A stretch of 64,000 nucleotides of DNA, from NCBI RefSeq assembly GCF_022348185.1, contig NZ_JAKRFD010000001.1, positions 62,001 through 126,000 on the forward strand, given 5' to 3'. Below, in pieces: positions 1 through 6,966 of this stretch. Position 1 is the first letter of the stretch. Each line of letters opens with the position of its first letter. This DNA comes from Epibacterium sp. Ofav1-8 (GTDB lineage: Bacteria > Pseudomonadota > Alphaproteobacteria > Rhodobacterales > Rhodobacteraceae). The notes under the pieces were generated by a model. That model did no database searches. It saw only the letters and a program-made list of their open reading frames with translations, and had not been told where the DNA came from. Position numbers and translations under genes: made by a program.

Positions 1-1317
1 GGCGCGATCTTCGGGGGCTCGACCTCGTCGATCCTGCTCAACGCGCCGGGGGTCGCGGGCACCGTGGCCTCCAGTTTCGATGGCTACCCGATGGCGCGCG
101 CCGGCATGGCCGGCAAGGCGCTGACCATTGCGGCGATCTCGTCCTTCATGGGGGGCACCATCGGCGCGATCCTGTTGATGGTCTTTGCGCCGATGCTGTC
201 GACGGTTGCCCTCCTGTTCCACTCGGCCGAGTATTTCGCGCTGATGGTCGTGGGTCTTTCCGCGATCGCGGCCTTTGCCGGCACCGGCAATGTGGCCAAG
301 GCGCTGATGATGACGCTTCTGGGGCTGATGATGGCCACGGTCGGCGAGGGCGCATTGTTCAACATGCCGCGCTTCACCATGGGGCTGATGGATCTGCAAT
401 CCGGCTTCAGCTTTATCACGCTGGCGATGGCGATGTTTGCCCTGCCCGAGGCGATCTTTCTGGTGATGAACCCGAAACGCTCCGCCCAGGGGGGCGAGGA
501 CGGTGGCAAGATCACTGGCCTGCGGATCTCCGGCCAGGAGGCGCGCAAGATCGCGCCCGTGATCGGTCGCCAGTCCATCCAGGGTTTCTTTATTGGCGTG
601 TTGCCGGGCGCGGGGGCGACGATCGCCTCCTTCCTCGGCTACGCGGTGGAGCGTAATATCGCCTCTGAGGAAGAGCAGAAAGAGTTCGGCAAAGGCGCCA
701 TCAAGGGGCTCGCCGCACCGGAGACCGCAAATAACGCGGCCTGTACCGGATCGTTTGTGCCGCTCCTGACGCTGGGTATTCCGGGGTCGGGCACCACGGC
801 GATCCTGTTGGGGGCGTTGATTGCGCTCAACGTGACGCCGGGGCCGCGGCTGATGGTGGATAGCCCGCATATCTTCTGGGCGGTCATCATCTCGATGTAT
901 ATCGGCAACCTTGTGCTCCTGGTGCTGAACCTGCCGCTCATCCCCTATATCGCCAAGGTCCTGTCGATCCCGCGCAACTATCTGATCCCGTTCATTTTGT
1001 TCTTCACCCTAATGGGGTCCTATATCGGACAGAACAACGCGACAGAGCTGTTGATCCTCGTGGGCTTTGGCATCTGTGCGACGGTGCTGCGGTTTGCGGA
1101 TTATCCGCTGGCGCCTCTGCTCATCGGTTTCATTCTGGGGCGGATGCTGGAGGATAACTTTGCGCGCTCAATGCAGATCTATGACGGCATTTCCTTCATC
1201 CTTGACCGTCCGATGACGCTGGGGCTGTTGGTGTTGGCCATTCTGCTGGTGATCGTGCCGAGCTACCGTGCGCGCCGTGCCCGCGCCCGTGCGGCCGGGG
1301 TGGCCGATGGGGATTAA
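1..1317 (+). CDS. tctA: Tripartite tricarboxylate transporter large permease, TctA family (5' truncated by window edge)
   Basis: Large membrane subunit of a TTT-family secondary importer, which works with a small TctB subunit and a periplasmic TctC binding protein. The frame is open from base 1, so the gene starts upstream; 438 residues are present against about 500 in the family. The first codons read GAIFGGSTSSILLNAPG, the conserved glycine/serine-rich TctA loop, and a second family loop, FVPLLTLGIPGSGTTAILLG, lies in the middle. Many hydrophobic helices follow and the C-terminus is basic. The stop overlaps the next gene by 11 bases, which suggests one operon. The substrate is probably a di- or tricarboxylate (inference from family and neighbours). 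TctB and TctC would have to lie upstream of the window. Confidence 0.93.
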   Translation, partial: GAIFGGSTSSILLNAPGVAGTVASSFDGYPMARAGMAGKALTIAAISSFMGGTIGAILLMVFAPMLSTVALLFHSAEYFALMVVGLSAIAAFAGTGNVAKALMMTLLGLMMATVGEGALFNMPRFTMGLMDLQSGFSFITLAMAMFALPEAIFLVMNPKRSAQGGEDGGKITGLRISGQEARKIAPVIGRQSIQGFFIGVLPGAGATIASFLGYAVERNIASEEEQKEFGKGAIKGLAAPETANNAACTGSFVPLLTLGIPGSGTTAILLGALIALNVTPGPRLMVDSPHIFWAVIISMYIGNLVLLVLNLPLIPYIAKVLSIPRNYLIPFILFFTLMGSYIGQNNATELLILVGFGICATVLRFADYPLAPLLIGFILGRMLEDNFARSMQIYDGISFILDRPMTLGLLVLAILLVIVPSYRARRARARAAGVADGD

Positions 1318-2494
1318 ACCGCTCTCCGGGGTTCGGGTTCTTGACCTGACCAATGTGCTTGCGGGGCCGTATTGCTGTTATCAGCTGGCCCTGCTCGGTG
1401 CAGAAGTCATCAAGGTCGAGCGCCCCGGCACCGGCGATCTGGCCCGGCAACTGGGGGCCGATCCGGAGCGGAATAAATCCCTGATGGGGGTGAGTTTTCT
1501 GGCGCAGAACGCGCAGAAGAAATCCGTAACCCTCGACATGAAACACGACCAGGGCAAGGCGCTTCTCAAGCGCCTTGTTCGCACATCTGAGGTATTGGTT
1601 GAGAACTTCCGTCCCGGCGTCATGGCGCGTCTTGGCCTTGGATATGAAGTGCTGAAGGCGGAAAATCCAAACCTCATCTACTGCGCCATCAGCGGCTTTG
1701 GACAGGACGGTGCGTGGAAGGACAACCCCGCCTATGACCAGATCGTGCAGGGGATCAGCGGCGTGATGTCGATCACCGGAGATGGCGATAGCGCGCCGTT
1801 GCGGGTGGGCTACCCGCTGGCCGATACCGTGGGCGGCATGACCGCAGCCTTTGCGATCGCGGCAGCGCTCAACGACCCGGAGCGCGGCGCGTTTCTGGAT
1901 ATCTCCATGACCGAGGCGGTGATTTCCACCATGGGATGGGTGGTGTCCAACCATCTGATCGCAGGGCAAACCCCCGGCGCACATGGCAATGAGAACACCA
2001 CCTCCGCGCCCTCGGGCACCTTTGCCTGCGCGGATGGGCCGATCAATGTGGCCGCAAACCGGGATGAGCAATGGCAATCCATGGCGCGCCATCTCGGACG
2101 CGACGATCTTCTGGCGCATCCGGACTATGCCACCCGAGAGGACCGTAAACGCAACCGTCACATGCTGCGGGCAGAGCTGGAAAGCGTCCTTCGGACCCGG
2201 CCCGCTGCGGAATGGGTGGCCGAACTCAACGCGCTTGGCGTGCCCTCGGGGCCGGTGCTGACGGTGCCGCAAATTCTGAATGAGCCGCAAATCAAGGATC
2301 GTGGCCTGATTGCCGAGGTCGAAACCGAAGATGCCTCCCTGTCGCTGGCAGGCGCGCCGGTAAGGTTTGGCACGCACCGCCCGGTTCCGGATCAAGCACC
2401 CCCTGCCTTGGGTGCAGATAATGACAGTATCTGGCAGGACATTGGCCTGAGCGCCGATGAGATCGAAACCCTGAGACGGGAACGCGTGATATGA
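1307..2494 (+). CDS. CaiB/BaiF family (class III) CoA-transferase
   Basis: Moves CoA between two carboxylic acids in the cytoplasm. The 395-residue product opens with PLSGVRVLDLTNVLAGPYC, the usual N-terminus of the family, followed by GAEVIKVERPGTGD. The Asp in GYPLADTVGG (about residue 173) matches the nucleophilic Asp of formyl-CoA transferase. The ATG at 1307 is chosen because it starts the conserved domain; an upstream in-frame ATG at 1268 would add 13 residues lying inside the permease gene. It overlaps the TctA stop and is followed by a citryl-CoA-lyase-like gene (4-base overlap). A reasonable inference is that it activates the imported acid, perhaps citrate or a citrate analogue, for cleavage. 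The acid itself cannot be read from the sequence. Confidence 0.9.
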   Translation: MGIKPLSGVRVLDLTNVLAGPYCCYQLALLGAEVIKVERPGTGDLARQLGADPERNKSLMGVSFLAQNAQKKSVTLDMKHDQGKALLKRLVRTSEVLVENFRPGVMARLGLGYEVLKAENPNLIYCAISGFGQDGAWKDNPAYDQIVQGISGVMSITGDGDSAPLRVGYPLADTVGGMTAAFAIAAALNDPERGAFLDISMTEAVISTMGWVVSNHLIAGQTPGAHGNENTTSAPSGTFACADGPINVAANRDEQWQSMARHLGRDDLLAHPDYATREDRKRNRHMLRAELESVLRTRPAAEWVAELNALGVPSGPVLTVPQILNEPQIKDRGLIAEVETEDASLSLAGAPVRFGTHRPVPDQAPPALGADNDSIWQDIGLSADEIETLRRERVI

Positions 2495-3258
2495 GCGATG
2501 TGAGTGATTGGTGGCGCACGTCTATCATCGACATGGAACCGGGCCGCATCGACCTGCGCGGCACCCCCGTGCAGGATCTGATCGGCAACGTCAGCTTTGC
2601 CGAGATGATCTGGCTGATGGTGCGGGGTGACCGGCCGACACCTGCGCAGGCTCGACTGTTTGAGGCCGCCTTGGTCTCGGCTGTGGATCACGGCCCACAG
2701 GCGCCCTCGATTGCAGCGGCGCGGATGGCGGTCACCTGTGGGTTGCCACTCAACAATGCGATGGCGACGGCGGTCAACATGCTGGGCGATGTGCATGGCG
2801 GGGCCGGGCAGCAAGCGGTGGAGCTCTATCACCACGTCGATGCCCACGCGGGGGATCTGGCCGCGGCGCTGGCGGACTGGCGCGCAGAACATGGCAAGAT
2901 CATCCCCGGTTTTGGTCATCGGTTCCACAAACCGACTGACCCGCGCGCGCCGCGCCTGATGGCGCTGGTGTCCGAGGCGGCAGAGGCGGGCGCGGTTTCA
3001 GGACGGTTCCAACACATCGGTCAAGCGATCGAGGCGCAGATCTCGGCTGAAAAGGGCACGGCCCTGCCGATGAACATCGACGGTGCAACAGCCGTGATCT
3101 ATGCCGAGCTGGGCTTTGCCCCGCCGCTGGCGCGCGGGCTATTCTGCCTGTCACGCTCGGTGGGCATCCTCTCCCACGCCTGGGAGCAGCAACAACAGGG
3201 GGGGCGCAACAAGGGGCCGACCCCGCCAAAATACAGATGGACGTATGACCCTACGTGA
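2491..3258 (+). CDS. Citryl-CoA lyase-like protein (short citrate synthase fold)
   Basis: A 255-residue citrate-synthase-fold protein, well below the roughly 400 residues of true citrate synthase and in the range of stand-alone citryl-CoA lyases, which split citryl-CoA into acetyl-CoA and oxaloacetate. The residues used by the citrate synthase family are visible: His102 in DVHGGAG, His143 in PGFGHRFHK and Asp197 in MNIDGATA. It overlaps the CoA-transferase start by 4 bases and the next gene by 14, so translation is probably coupled. With a CoA-transferase and a carboxylate importer in the same unit, a role in degrading an imported tricarboxylate or homologue is likely. The substrate could also be a citramalyl- or methylcitryl-type CoA ester. 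Confidence 0.8.
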   Translation: MSDVSDWWRTSIIDMEPGRIDLRGTPVQDLIGNVSFAEMIWLMVRGDRPTPAQARLFEAALVSAVDHGPQAPSIAAARMAVTCGLPLNNAMATAVNMLGDVHGGAGQQAVELYHHVDAHAGDLAAALADWRAEHGKIIPGFGHRFHKPTDPRAPRLMALVSEAAEAGAVSGRFQHIGQAIEAQISAEKGTALPMNIDGATAVIYAELGFAPPLARGLFCLSRSVGILSHAWEQQQQGGRNKGPTPPKYRWTYDPT

Positions 3259-4273
3259 TACATTTGGCCTGATTGGTGCGCTTGTCGTCGCCGTATTGGG
3301 CACCTTGATTTTTGAAGCAATCGGATTTCCCTCCGCCCCCCTGACCGGATCGGCGGCGGCGGTGTCGCTGGCGGCGCTCTTTGGGGTGCCGATCAAGATG
3401 CCGGTGTGGCTCAGGACCACGGCCTTTGTGCTCTTGGGGATCAACATTGGCAGCAGCGTCACCCGCGACATGCTCGCCTCGGCGCTGGCGTGGCCGGTGA
3501 CCATCGCAATCCTCGCGGTGAGCCTCTGTGTCTCGCTGCAGATCTGCCGTATCGGGCTTCAGCGCTGGATGCGGTTCAGCGCGCGGGATTCGGTTCTCGC
3601 CGCCGCGCCCGGCCATCTGAGCTATGTGCTGGCGCTGTCGCTCAGCGGCAATGGGCAGACCTCTCGCATCGCCATCGTACAAAGCATCCGCGTGCTGTTT
3701 CTCACGCTCTGTGTGCCGGTGTTGGTCTCGACGGTCTTTGGGGCGACGGGTGTAGCGCTGATGCCGGAGCATCCGCTGGCCCTGTGGCAACTGGCGCTTT
3801 TGGTGGGGGTCACGCTTGCGGTCGGTGCGGTGTTTGATCGCCTGAACGTGCCCGCCGCCTATTTGCTGGCTGGTATTTTTTGCAGCGCCGCCGGACATAT
3901 CTTTGCGCTCACCCCCGGACGCCCACCGGAAGAGGCGACCTTTGTGGCGTTTCTGGTGATGGGCACCCTGATCGGCTCGCGTTTTGTCGGGCAAAAGCTC
4001 GCGGATCTGAAACTCGACTTTCTGGCAGGGCTGTGGGTCACGGGCGTCAATGTCGTGATCACCTTGATTGCCATCGGGGTCAGCATGCAGATCATGGGCC
4101 TGTCGCCCGCGCTGCTGATCGTGGCCTTTGCGCCCGGCGGGGTGGAGGCCATGGCCGCCATTGCCGTCACACTCGGGCTCGATCCCGCCTTTGTCGCGGC
4201 GCATCACGTGATGCGGCTGATGATCCTGACGGTGCTGATGCCGCTGGCGCTCAGCAGGGCCAGACCCACCTGA
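3245..4273 (+). CDS. AbrB-family membrane protein (AbrB duplication family, putative transporter)
   Basis: A 342-residue polytopic membrane protein with ten or so hydrophobic helices and two internally similar halves. The motif APGGVEAMAAIAVTLGLDPAFVAAHHVMR near the C-terminus, and its counterpart AAPGHLSYVLAL in the middle, are typical of this family. Automated pipelines often call such proteins 'AbrB transcriptional regulators' or 'ammonia monooxygenase'; there is no DNA-binding domain here. The start at 3245 lies inside the end of the lyase gene, and the alternative frame start at 3101 lies wholly within it. The family is often found beside TTT transporters, so an auxiliary transport or export role for the same acid is the best inference. 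Confidence 0.82.
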   Translation: MTLRDTFGLIGALVVAVLGTLIFEAIGFPSAPLTGSAAAVSLAALFGVPIKMPVWLRTTAFVLLGINIGSSVTRDMLASALAWPVTIAILAVSLCVSLQICRIGLQRWMRFSARDSVLAAAPGHLSYVLALSLSGNGQTSRIAIVQSIRVLFLTLCVPVLVSTVFGATGVALMPEHPLALWQLALLVGVTLAVGAVFDRLNVPAAYLLAGIFCSAAGHIFALTPGRPPEEATFVAFLVMGTLIGSRFVGQKLADLKLDFLAGLWVTGVNVVITLIAIGVSMQIMGLSPALLIVAFAPGGVEAMAAIAVTLGLDPAFVAAHHVMRLMILTVLMPLALSRARPT

Positions 4274-4276
4274 AAA

Positions 4277-4303
4277 AGCCCCGGCGCGACTGACGCCGGG
4301 GCT
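4277..4303. terminator. Convergent terminator hairpin
   Basis: A perfect 10-bp inverted repeat (AGCCCCGGCG / CGCCGGGGCT) with a 7-base loop. The run of five A at 4273-4277 reads as a U-tract on the minus strand, so it best terminates the entericidin transcript. It lies between convergent genes. Confidence 0.8.
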
Positions 4304-4316
4304 GTGCACAGAGAGG

Positions 4317-4445
4317 TTATTGCGCCTCCTGCGCCTCTTGTTCGATTTCATTGCCAAGGTTGGACACATCGCGGCCCAGTCCCTCGGTGGCCTCGCAGGC
4401 GGTCAGGCCCAGCACGGCCACCAGTGACAGATAGATCATACGCAT
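4317..4445 (-). CDS. Entericidin-like small lipoprotein (42 aa)
   Basis: A 42-residue lipoprotein. It starts MRMIYLSLVAVLGLTAC, a short hydrophobic signal with a lipobox ending in Cys17, followed by EATEGLGRDVSNLGNEIE, which matches the entericidin EcnA/EcnB pattern (C-E-x-T-x-G-x-G-x-D-x-x-x-x-G). The rest is a short acidic, Gln/Glu-rich tail. The upstream stop is 12 bases away and an ACGGAG ribosome site sits in that gap, so it is co-transcribed with the acidic secreted protein. Entericidins are envelope-stress lipoproteins controlled by stationary-phase or stress sigma factors in other bacteria; the EcfG-type promoter of this unit fits that. Antitoxin or toxin activity cannot be inferred. 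Confidence 0.85.
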   Translation of the reverse strand: MRMIYLSLVAVLGLTACEATEGLGRDVSNLGNEIEQEAQEAQ

Positions 4446-4457
4446 GGTGAGGCTCCG

Positions 4458-4952
4458 TTATTTCAGTTTCTCGGCAACATGGGTGGCAAAGGCATCCACC
4501 ATCGCGGTGTAGAAGACCTCGCTGCCCACGTTGAGCGTGGTCACATCGGTGCCCTCGGGGTAGTAGACATTCGCCTGCTCGGCACTCACGGTCAGGGTGT
4601 AGCGCTGGTCGTACTGGCTCCCCGGCAGGTCAACAGAGACGTCCCCTTCGAGAACGGAATCGGCGATGCCCATTTCCGCCTGCAGGCTCGAGGCCAGCGC
4701 CACGGTGTCGATCTCGATGTCGATCTCGGCGGCGTCTTCAGCCGTTTGACCCTCTTCCGCAAGCTGATGGACCAGCTGCGCCGCCAGGGCGGTTTCAAGA
4801 TCGGTCTCCAGCTCGCTCCAGACGGCCACGGCACCGCTGTTCTTCAGGGCGCTGGCATCGGCATCGACGTCGATGTCCTGCACCATGGTGGAGGCACCGG
4901 CGGCAGTTGCCATGGTGGCGACAAGGGCGGTGGTGCGGATCAGATGGGTCAT
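4458..4952 (-). CDS. Acidic secreted protein of unknown function, EcfG promoter
   Basis: A 164-residue product I do not recognise. The first 20 or so residues (MTHLIRTTALVATMATAAGA) form a plausible Sec signal, so the mature protein should be periplasmic. The mature part is strikingly acidic, with stretches such as DIDVDADA and EEGQTAEDAAEIDIEIDT, and ends in a regular alpha/beta-looking segment with basic residues only at the end. No catalytic motif was seen. AAAGGAG lies just upstream of the ATG. An EcfG-type promoter lies about 50 bases upstream, and the entericidin gene follows after 12 bases, so it looks like a stress-induced envelope protein. The function is open. Confidence 0.8.
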   Translation of the reverse strand: MTHLIRTTALVATMATAAGASTMVQDIDVDADASALKNSGAVAVWSELETDLETALAAQLVHQLAEEGQTAEDAAEIDIEIDTVALASSLQAEMGIADSVLEGDVSVDLPGSQYDQRYTLTVSAEQANVYYPEGTDVTTLNVGSEVFYTAMVDAFATHVAEKLK

Positions 4953-5002
4953 CTCGGTCTCCTTTCGAACTCATGTCATTCCCGGTGGGGATCTGACCTT
5001 AC

Positions 5003-5027
5003 AACACGGGAGAGTGTCGAATGTTCC
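5003..5027 (-). promoter_or_regulatory. EcfG-type promoter for acidic secreted protein/entericidin
   Basis: On the minus strand GGAAC (5027-5023), 16 bases, TGTT (5006-5003). This matches the alphaproteobacterial general-stress consensus GGAAC-N16/17-cGTT except for T in place of C at the first -10 base. The gene starts about 50 bases downstream. Confidence 0.6.
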
Positions 5028-5100
5028 TGATTTCACGAGAAAAATTCGCTGTTCCCTGTTCCGGGCCGGGCGGGCCTTGTCTCCTTGGCCACGCCGGGCG

Positions 5101-5126
5101 GGAACAATGCAGGCCGCACGGCGTTT
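5101..5126 (+). promoter_or_regulatory. EcfG-type promoter for the ExoD-like gene
   Basis: GGAAC (5101-5105), 16 bases, CGTTT (5122-5126). Full match to the EcfG consensus with the same spacing as the phyR/nepR promoter, 28 bases upstream of the ATG at 5155. Confidence 0.75.
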
Positions 5127-5154
5127 CGATTAGGAACGAGACCTATTCGAGAAA

Positions 5155-5751
5155 ATGGACCCCATGACAGAGACCTCCCACCCCGTCGAAGATGTGCTGG
5201 ATAAAACGGATGCGCTGCTCGAAGGGCGCAAGGATTATCTTGAAGTGGCCGAACTCATGGACGAGTTGGGCGTCAAGTCGATTGCTGCGGTCCTGGTTGC
5301 GCCGTCGCTGGCGCTGGTGTCACCCCTCAGCGGCATTCCCCTGTTTTCCTCCGCCTGCGGCATCACCATTGCCCTGATTTCCGGTCAGATGTTGATGGGG
5401 CGCAAGCATCTCTGGTTGCCGGACTTCCTGTCGCGCAGGGCGCTGTCGGCCAAGGCCACACAGAAAGCAACGCGTGGTTTGCGCCGTGTCGCGGCCTGGA
5501 TGGACCGCAAGTTCAAGAAACGGTTCCAATCCCTGCTGACACCTCCCTTCCTGCGGGTGATACAGGTGATCTGCCTGTTGTGCGGCCTGATGATGCCCTT
5601 TCTGGAACTGCTGCCGTTTACGTCTTCGATCCTGGGGGCGGTTGTGGCACTTTTGGCGGTGTCCATGCTCACCGGTGACGGTCTGATCGCATTGGTGACG
5701 GTCACGCTGCTGGCGCTGGGTCTCGGCGGGGTGGCATTCCAGCTTACGTAG
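5155..5751 (+). CDS. ExoD-like exopolysaccharide-synthesis family membrane protein
   Basis: A 198-residue membrane protein of the ExoD family. Conserved features are the N-terminal VAELMDELGVKSIAAVLVAPSLALVSPLSGIP pattern (about residues 36-65), a soluble basic middle (RGLRRVAAWMDRKFKKRF), and three C-terminal hydrophobic helices. In rhizobia exoD affects alkali tolerance and exopolysaccharide, but the biochemical role is unknown. The ATG at 5155 is used; ATG 5164 (residue 4) is equally possible because neither has a strong ribosome site. It is a single-gene unit with its own EcfG-type promoter, ending before a bidirectional terminator. The inferred role is envelope adaptation during general stress. 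Confidence 0.85.
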   Translation: MDPMTETSHPVEDVLDKTDALLEGRKDYLEVAELMDELGVKSIAAVLVAPSLALVSPLSGIPLFSSACGITIALISGQMLMGRKHLWLPDFLSRRALSAKATQKATRGLRRVAAWMDRKFKKRFQSLLTPPFLRVIQVICLLCGLMMPFLELLPFTSSILGAVVALLAVSMLTGDGLIALVTVTLLALGLGGVAFQLT

Positions 5752-5795
5752 GCACGTGGATGCGGGCGGCGCGACGCCATCGCCGCCCCGACATC

Positions 5796-5831
5796 AAACC
5801 TGACACCAAACCTGACACCAAACCTGACAGC
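5796..5831. repeat. Three 12-bp tandem repeats
   Basis: Three head-to-tail copies of AAACCTGACACC (5796-5807, 5808-5819, and 5820-5831 with one change, AGC for ACC at the end), sitting directly between the exoD-like stop and a terminator. Confidence 0.85.
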
Positions 5832-5832
5832 A

Positions 5833-5862
5833 AAAAGGCCGGCCCGAGGGGGCCGGCCTTTT
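5833..5862. terminator. Bidirectional terminator between exoD-like and PRC-barrel genes
   Basis: Perfect stem AAAAGGCCGGCC / GGCCGGCCTTTT with a 6-base loop. It gives an A-tract before and a T-tract after the GC stem, so it can act on both converging transcripts. Confidence 0.9.
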
Positions 5863-5881
5863 GTTCTGCGGGCGGGAGAGG

Positions 5882-6718
5882 TTAGCCCTGATAGCTGGGC
5901 ATCTCTTCCATCTGCTGCTTCGTCATCATGGTATAGATGCGCAGATGACCGTCCCGTTCCTCGATATTCACATCGCCAAGCTGCAGCTCGACCGGCTTGG
6001 CGCCGATCCCGAGAAAGCCACCGACGTCGACGATCACCGCATCCACATCACCGGAGTTGTCCATGACGATGTCGGCCACTTCGCCGATCATCTCGTCATT
6101 GGCGTCAAAGGCACTGGCGCCGGTCAGCTCATCCGCTGTCAGCTCGTCCGAGGCGACGGCGGGCGGTGTGTCACCGCTGTCCTCGAACAGGCCGGTGACC
6201 TGATCGACCACCTGATCCGAGGCGGTGTCCGCATCGGTTTCGGTCTGGATGGCGCCTTCTGCAGACAGTTCAGAATGGGCGTTGATGGTGCCGGACATTT
6301 TATAGGACGGCGCGGTTTCCAACGCTTCGGTCGGTGCGTTCAGCACCAGGAAATAGCCATCAGCGCCCGCCTCGGAATTGCCGTCGCGCACGAATTTCAG
6401 CGCGTCCATGTCGACGGCGATCTGGTTTTCGCCAATGCCGAGAAAACCGCCAATGTCGACCAGCACCGCCTCGGCCTTGCCGTCCCGGCTCAGGATCACG
6501 TCATTGACCTCGCCGATGTCGCTCCAGCCATCCTGGACGCCATCCATGACGTCCTTGAGGGCGTCGTTCTCGGTTTGATAGATCCGCTTGCCCACAAAGG
6601 AGGAGGCATGGAACTCGGCCGGTCCCGCCTCGCTGCGGAACATGTCACTGGTCTCGGCGGCTGCCACGGGCAGCCCCATGGTCAGGATGAGGGACGTGGA
6701 AATCAAAAGATTTTTCAT
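5882..6718 (-). CDS. Secreted protein with two PRC-barrel domains
   Basis: A 278-residue product with a clear signal peptide (residues 1-20, cleavage near AAA-ET). Two PRC-barrel repeats can be seen: about residues 36-125 with VLVDIGGFLGIGENQI, and about 193-265 with VIVDVGGFLGIGAKPV. The linker between them is acidic and low in complexity. PRC barrels bind proteins or RNA and occur in photosynthetic reaction centres and RimM. Secreted double-PRC proteins are common in Rhodobacterales and not well characterised. An EcfG-type promoter lies upstream and a terminator follows, so it is a monocistronic stress gene. A periplasmic or outer-layer scaffold role is inference. Confidence 0.85.
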   Translation of the reverse strand: MKNLLISTSLILTMGLPVAAAETSDMFRSEAGPAEFHASSFVGKRIYQTENDALKDVMDGVQDGWSDIGEVNDVILSRDGKAEAVLVDIGGFLGIGENQIAVDMDALKFVRDGNSEAGADGYFLVLNAPTEALETAPSYKMSGTINAHSELSAEGAIQTETDADTASDQVVDQVTGLFEDSGDTPPAVASDELTADELTGASAFDANDEMIGEVADIVMDNSGDVDAVIVDVGGFLGIGAKPVELQLGDVNIEERDGHLRIYTMMTKQQMEEMPSYQG

Positions 6719-6772
6719 GGTGTTGTCTCCTATTCCGTTTCACTCGCATGCGCGGGTGAGCTTCGGTGAGAC

Positions 6773-6797
6773 AACGTCGCACGGCCACAGGTGTTCC
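6773..6797 (-). promoter_or_regulatory. EcfG-type promoter for the PRC-barrel gene
   Basis: On the minus strand GGAAC (6797-6793), 16 bases, CGTT (6776-6773). Full consensus and identical spacing to the other EcfG-type sites in this window; the ATG is about 55 bases downstream. Confidence 0.75.
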
Positions 6798-6929
6798 GGT
6801 GCAGGAGGTGTTTTTTCGAAGGGTGCAAGGGGGGGCGGAGAGCGCGGGGGGGCCGGACCGCGACGCCCGGCACGGTTCCGGACCGACGAGGCCAACAGGG
6901 CAGGGCGATCCCCGGGCCGTACATAAATT

Positions 6930-6959
6930 CCGGCACCGCCCGCAGGGGAGCGGTGCCGG
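6930..6959 (-). terminator. Terminator after the nepR-ecfG-kinase operon
   Basis: Perfect 10-bp stem CCGGCACCGC / GCGGTGCCGG, 7 bases past the kinase stop. On the minus strand it is followed by the T-rich stretch GAATTTATG. Confidence 0.7.
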
Positions 6960-6966
6960 AGGCGGA

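Noticed and set aside
3245-4273. AbrB-type transcriptional regulator
   Set aside because: The name is a common mis-annotation; the protein is polytopic and has no DNA-binding domain.
5133-5137. Second GGAAC upstream of the exoD-like gene as another EcfG -35
   Set aside because: Sixteen to seventeen bases downstream there is no GTT; the site at 5101 is complete.
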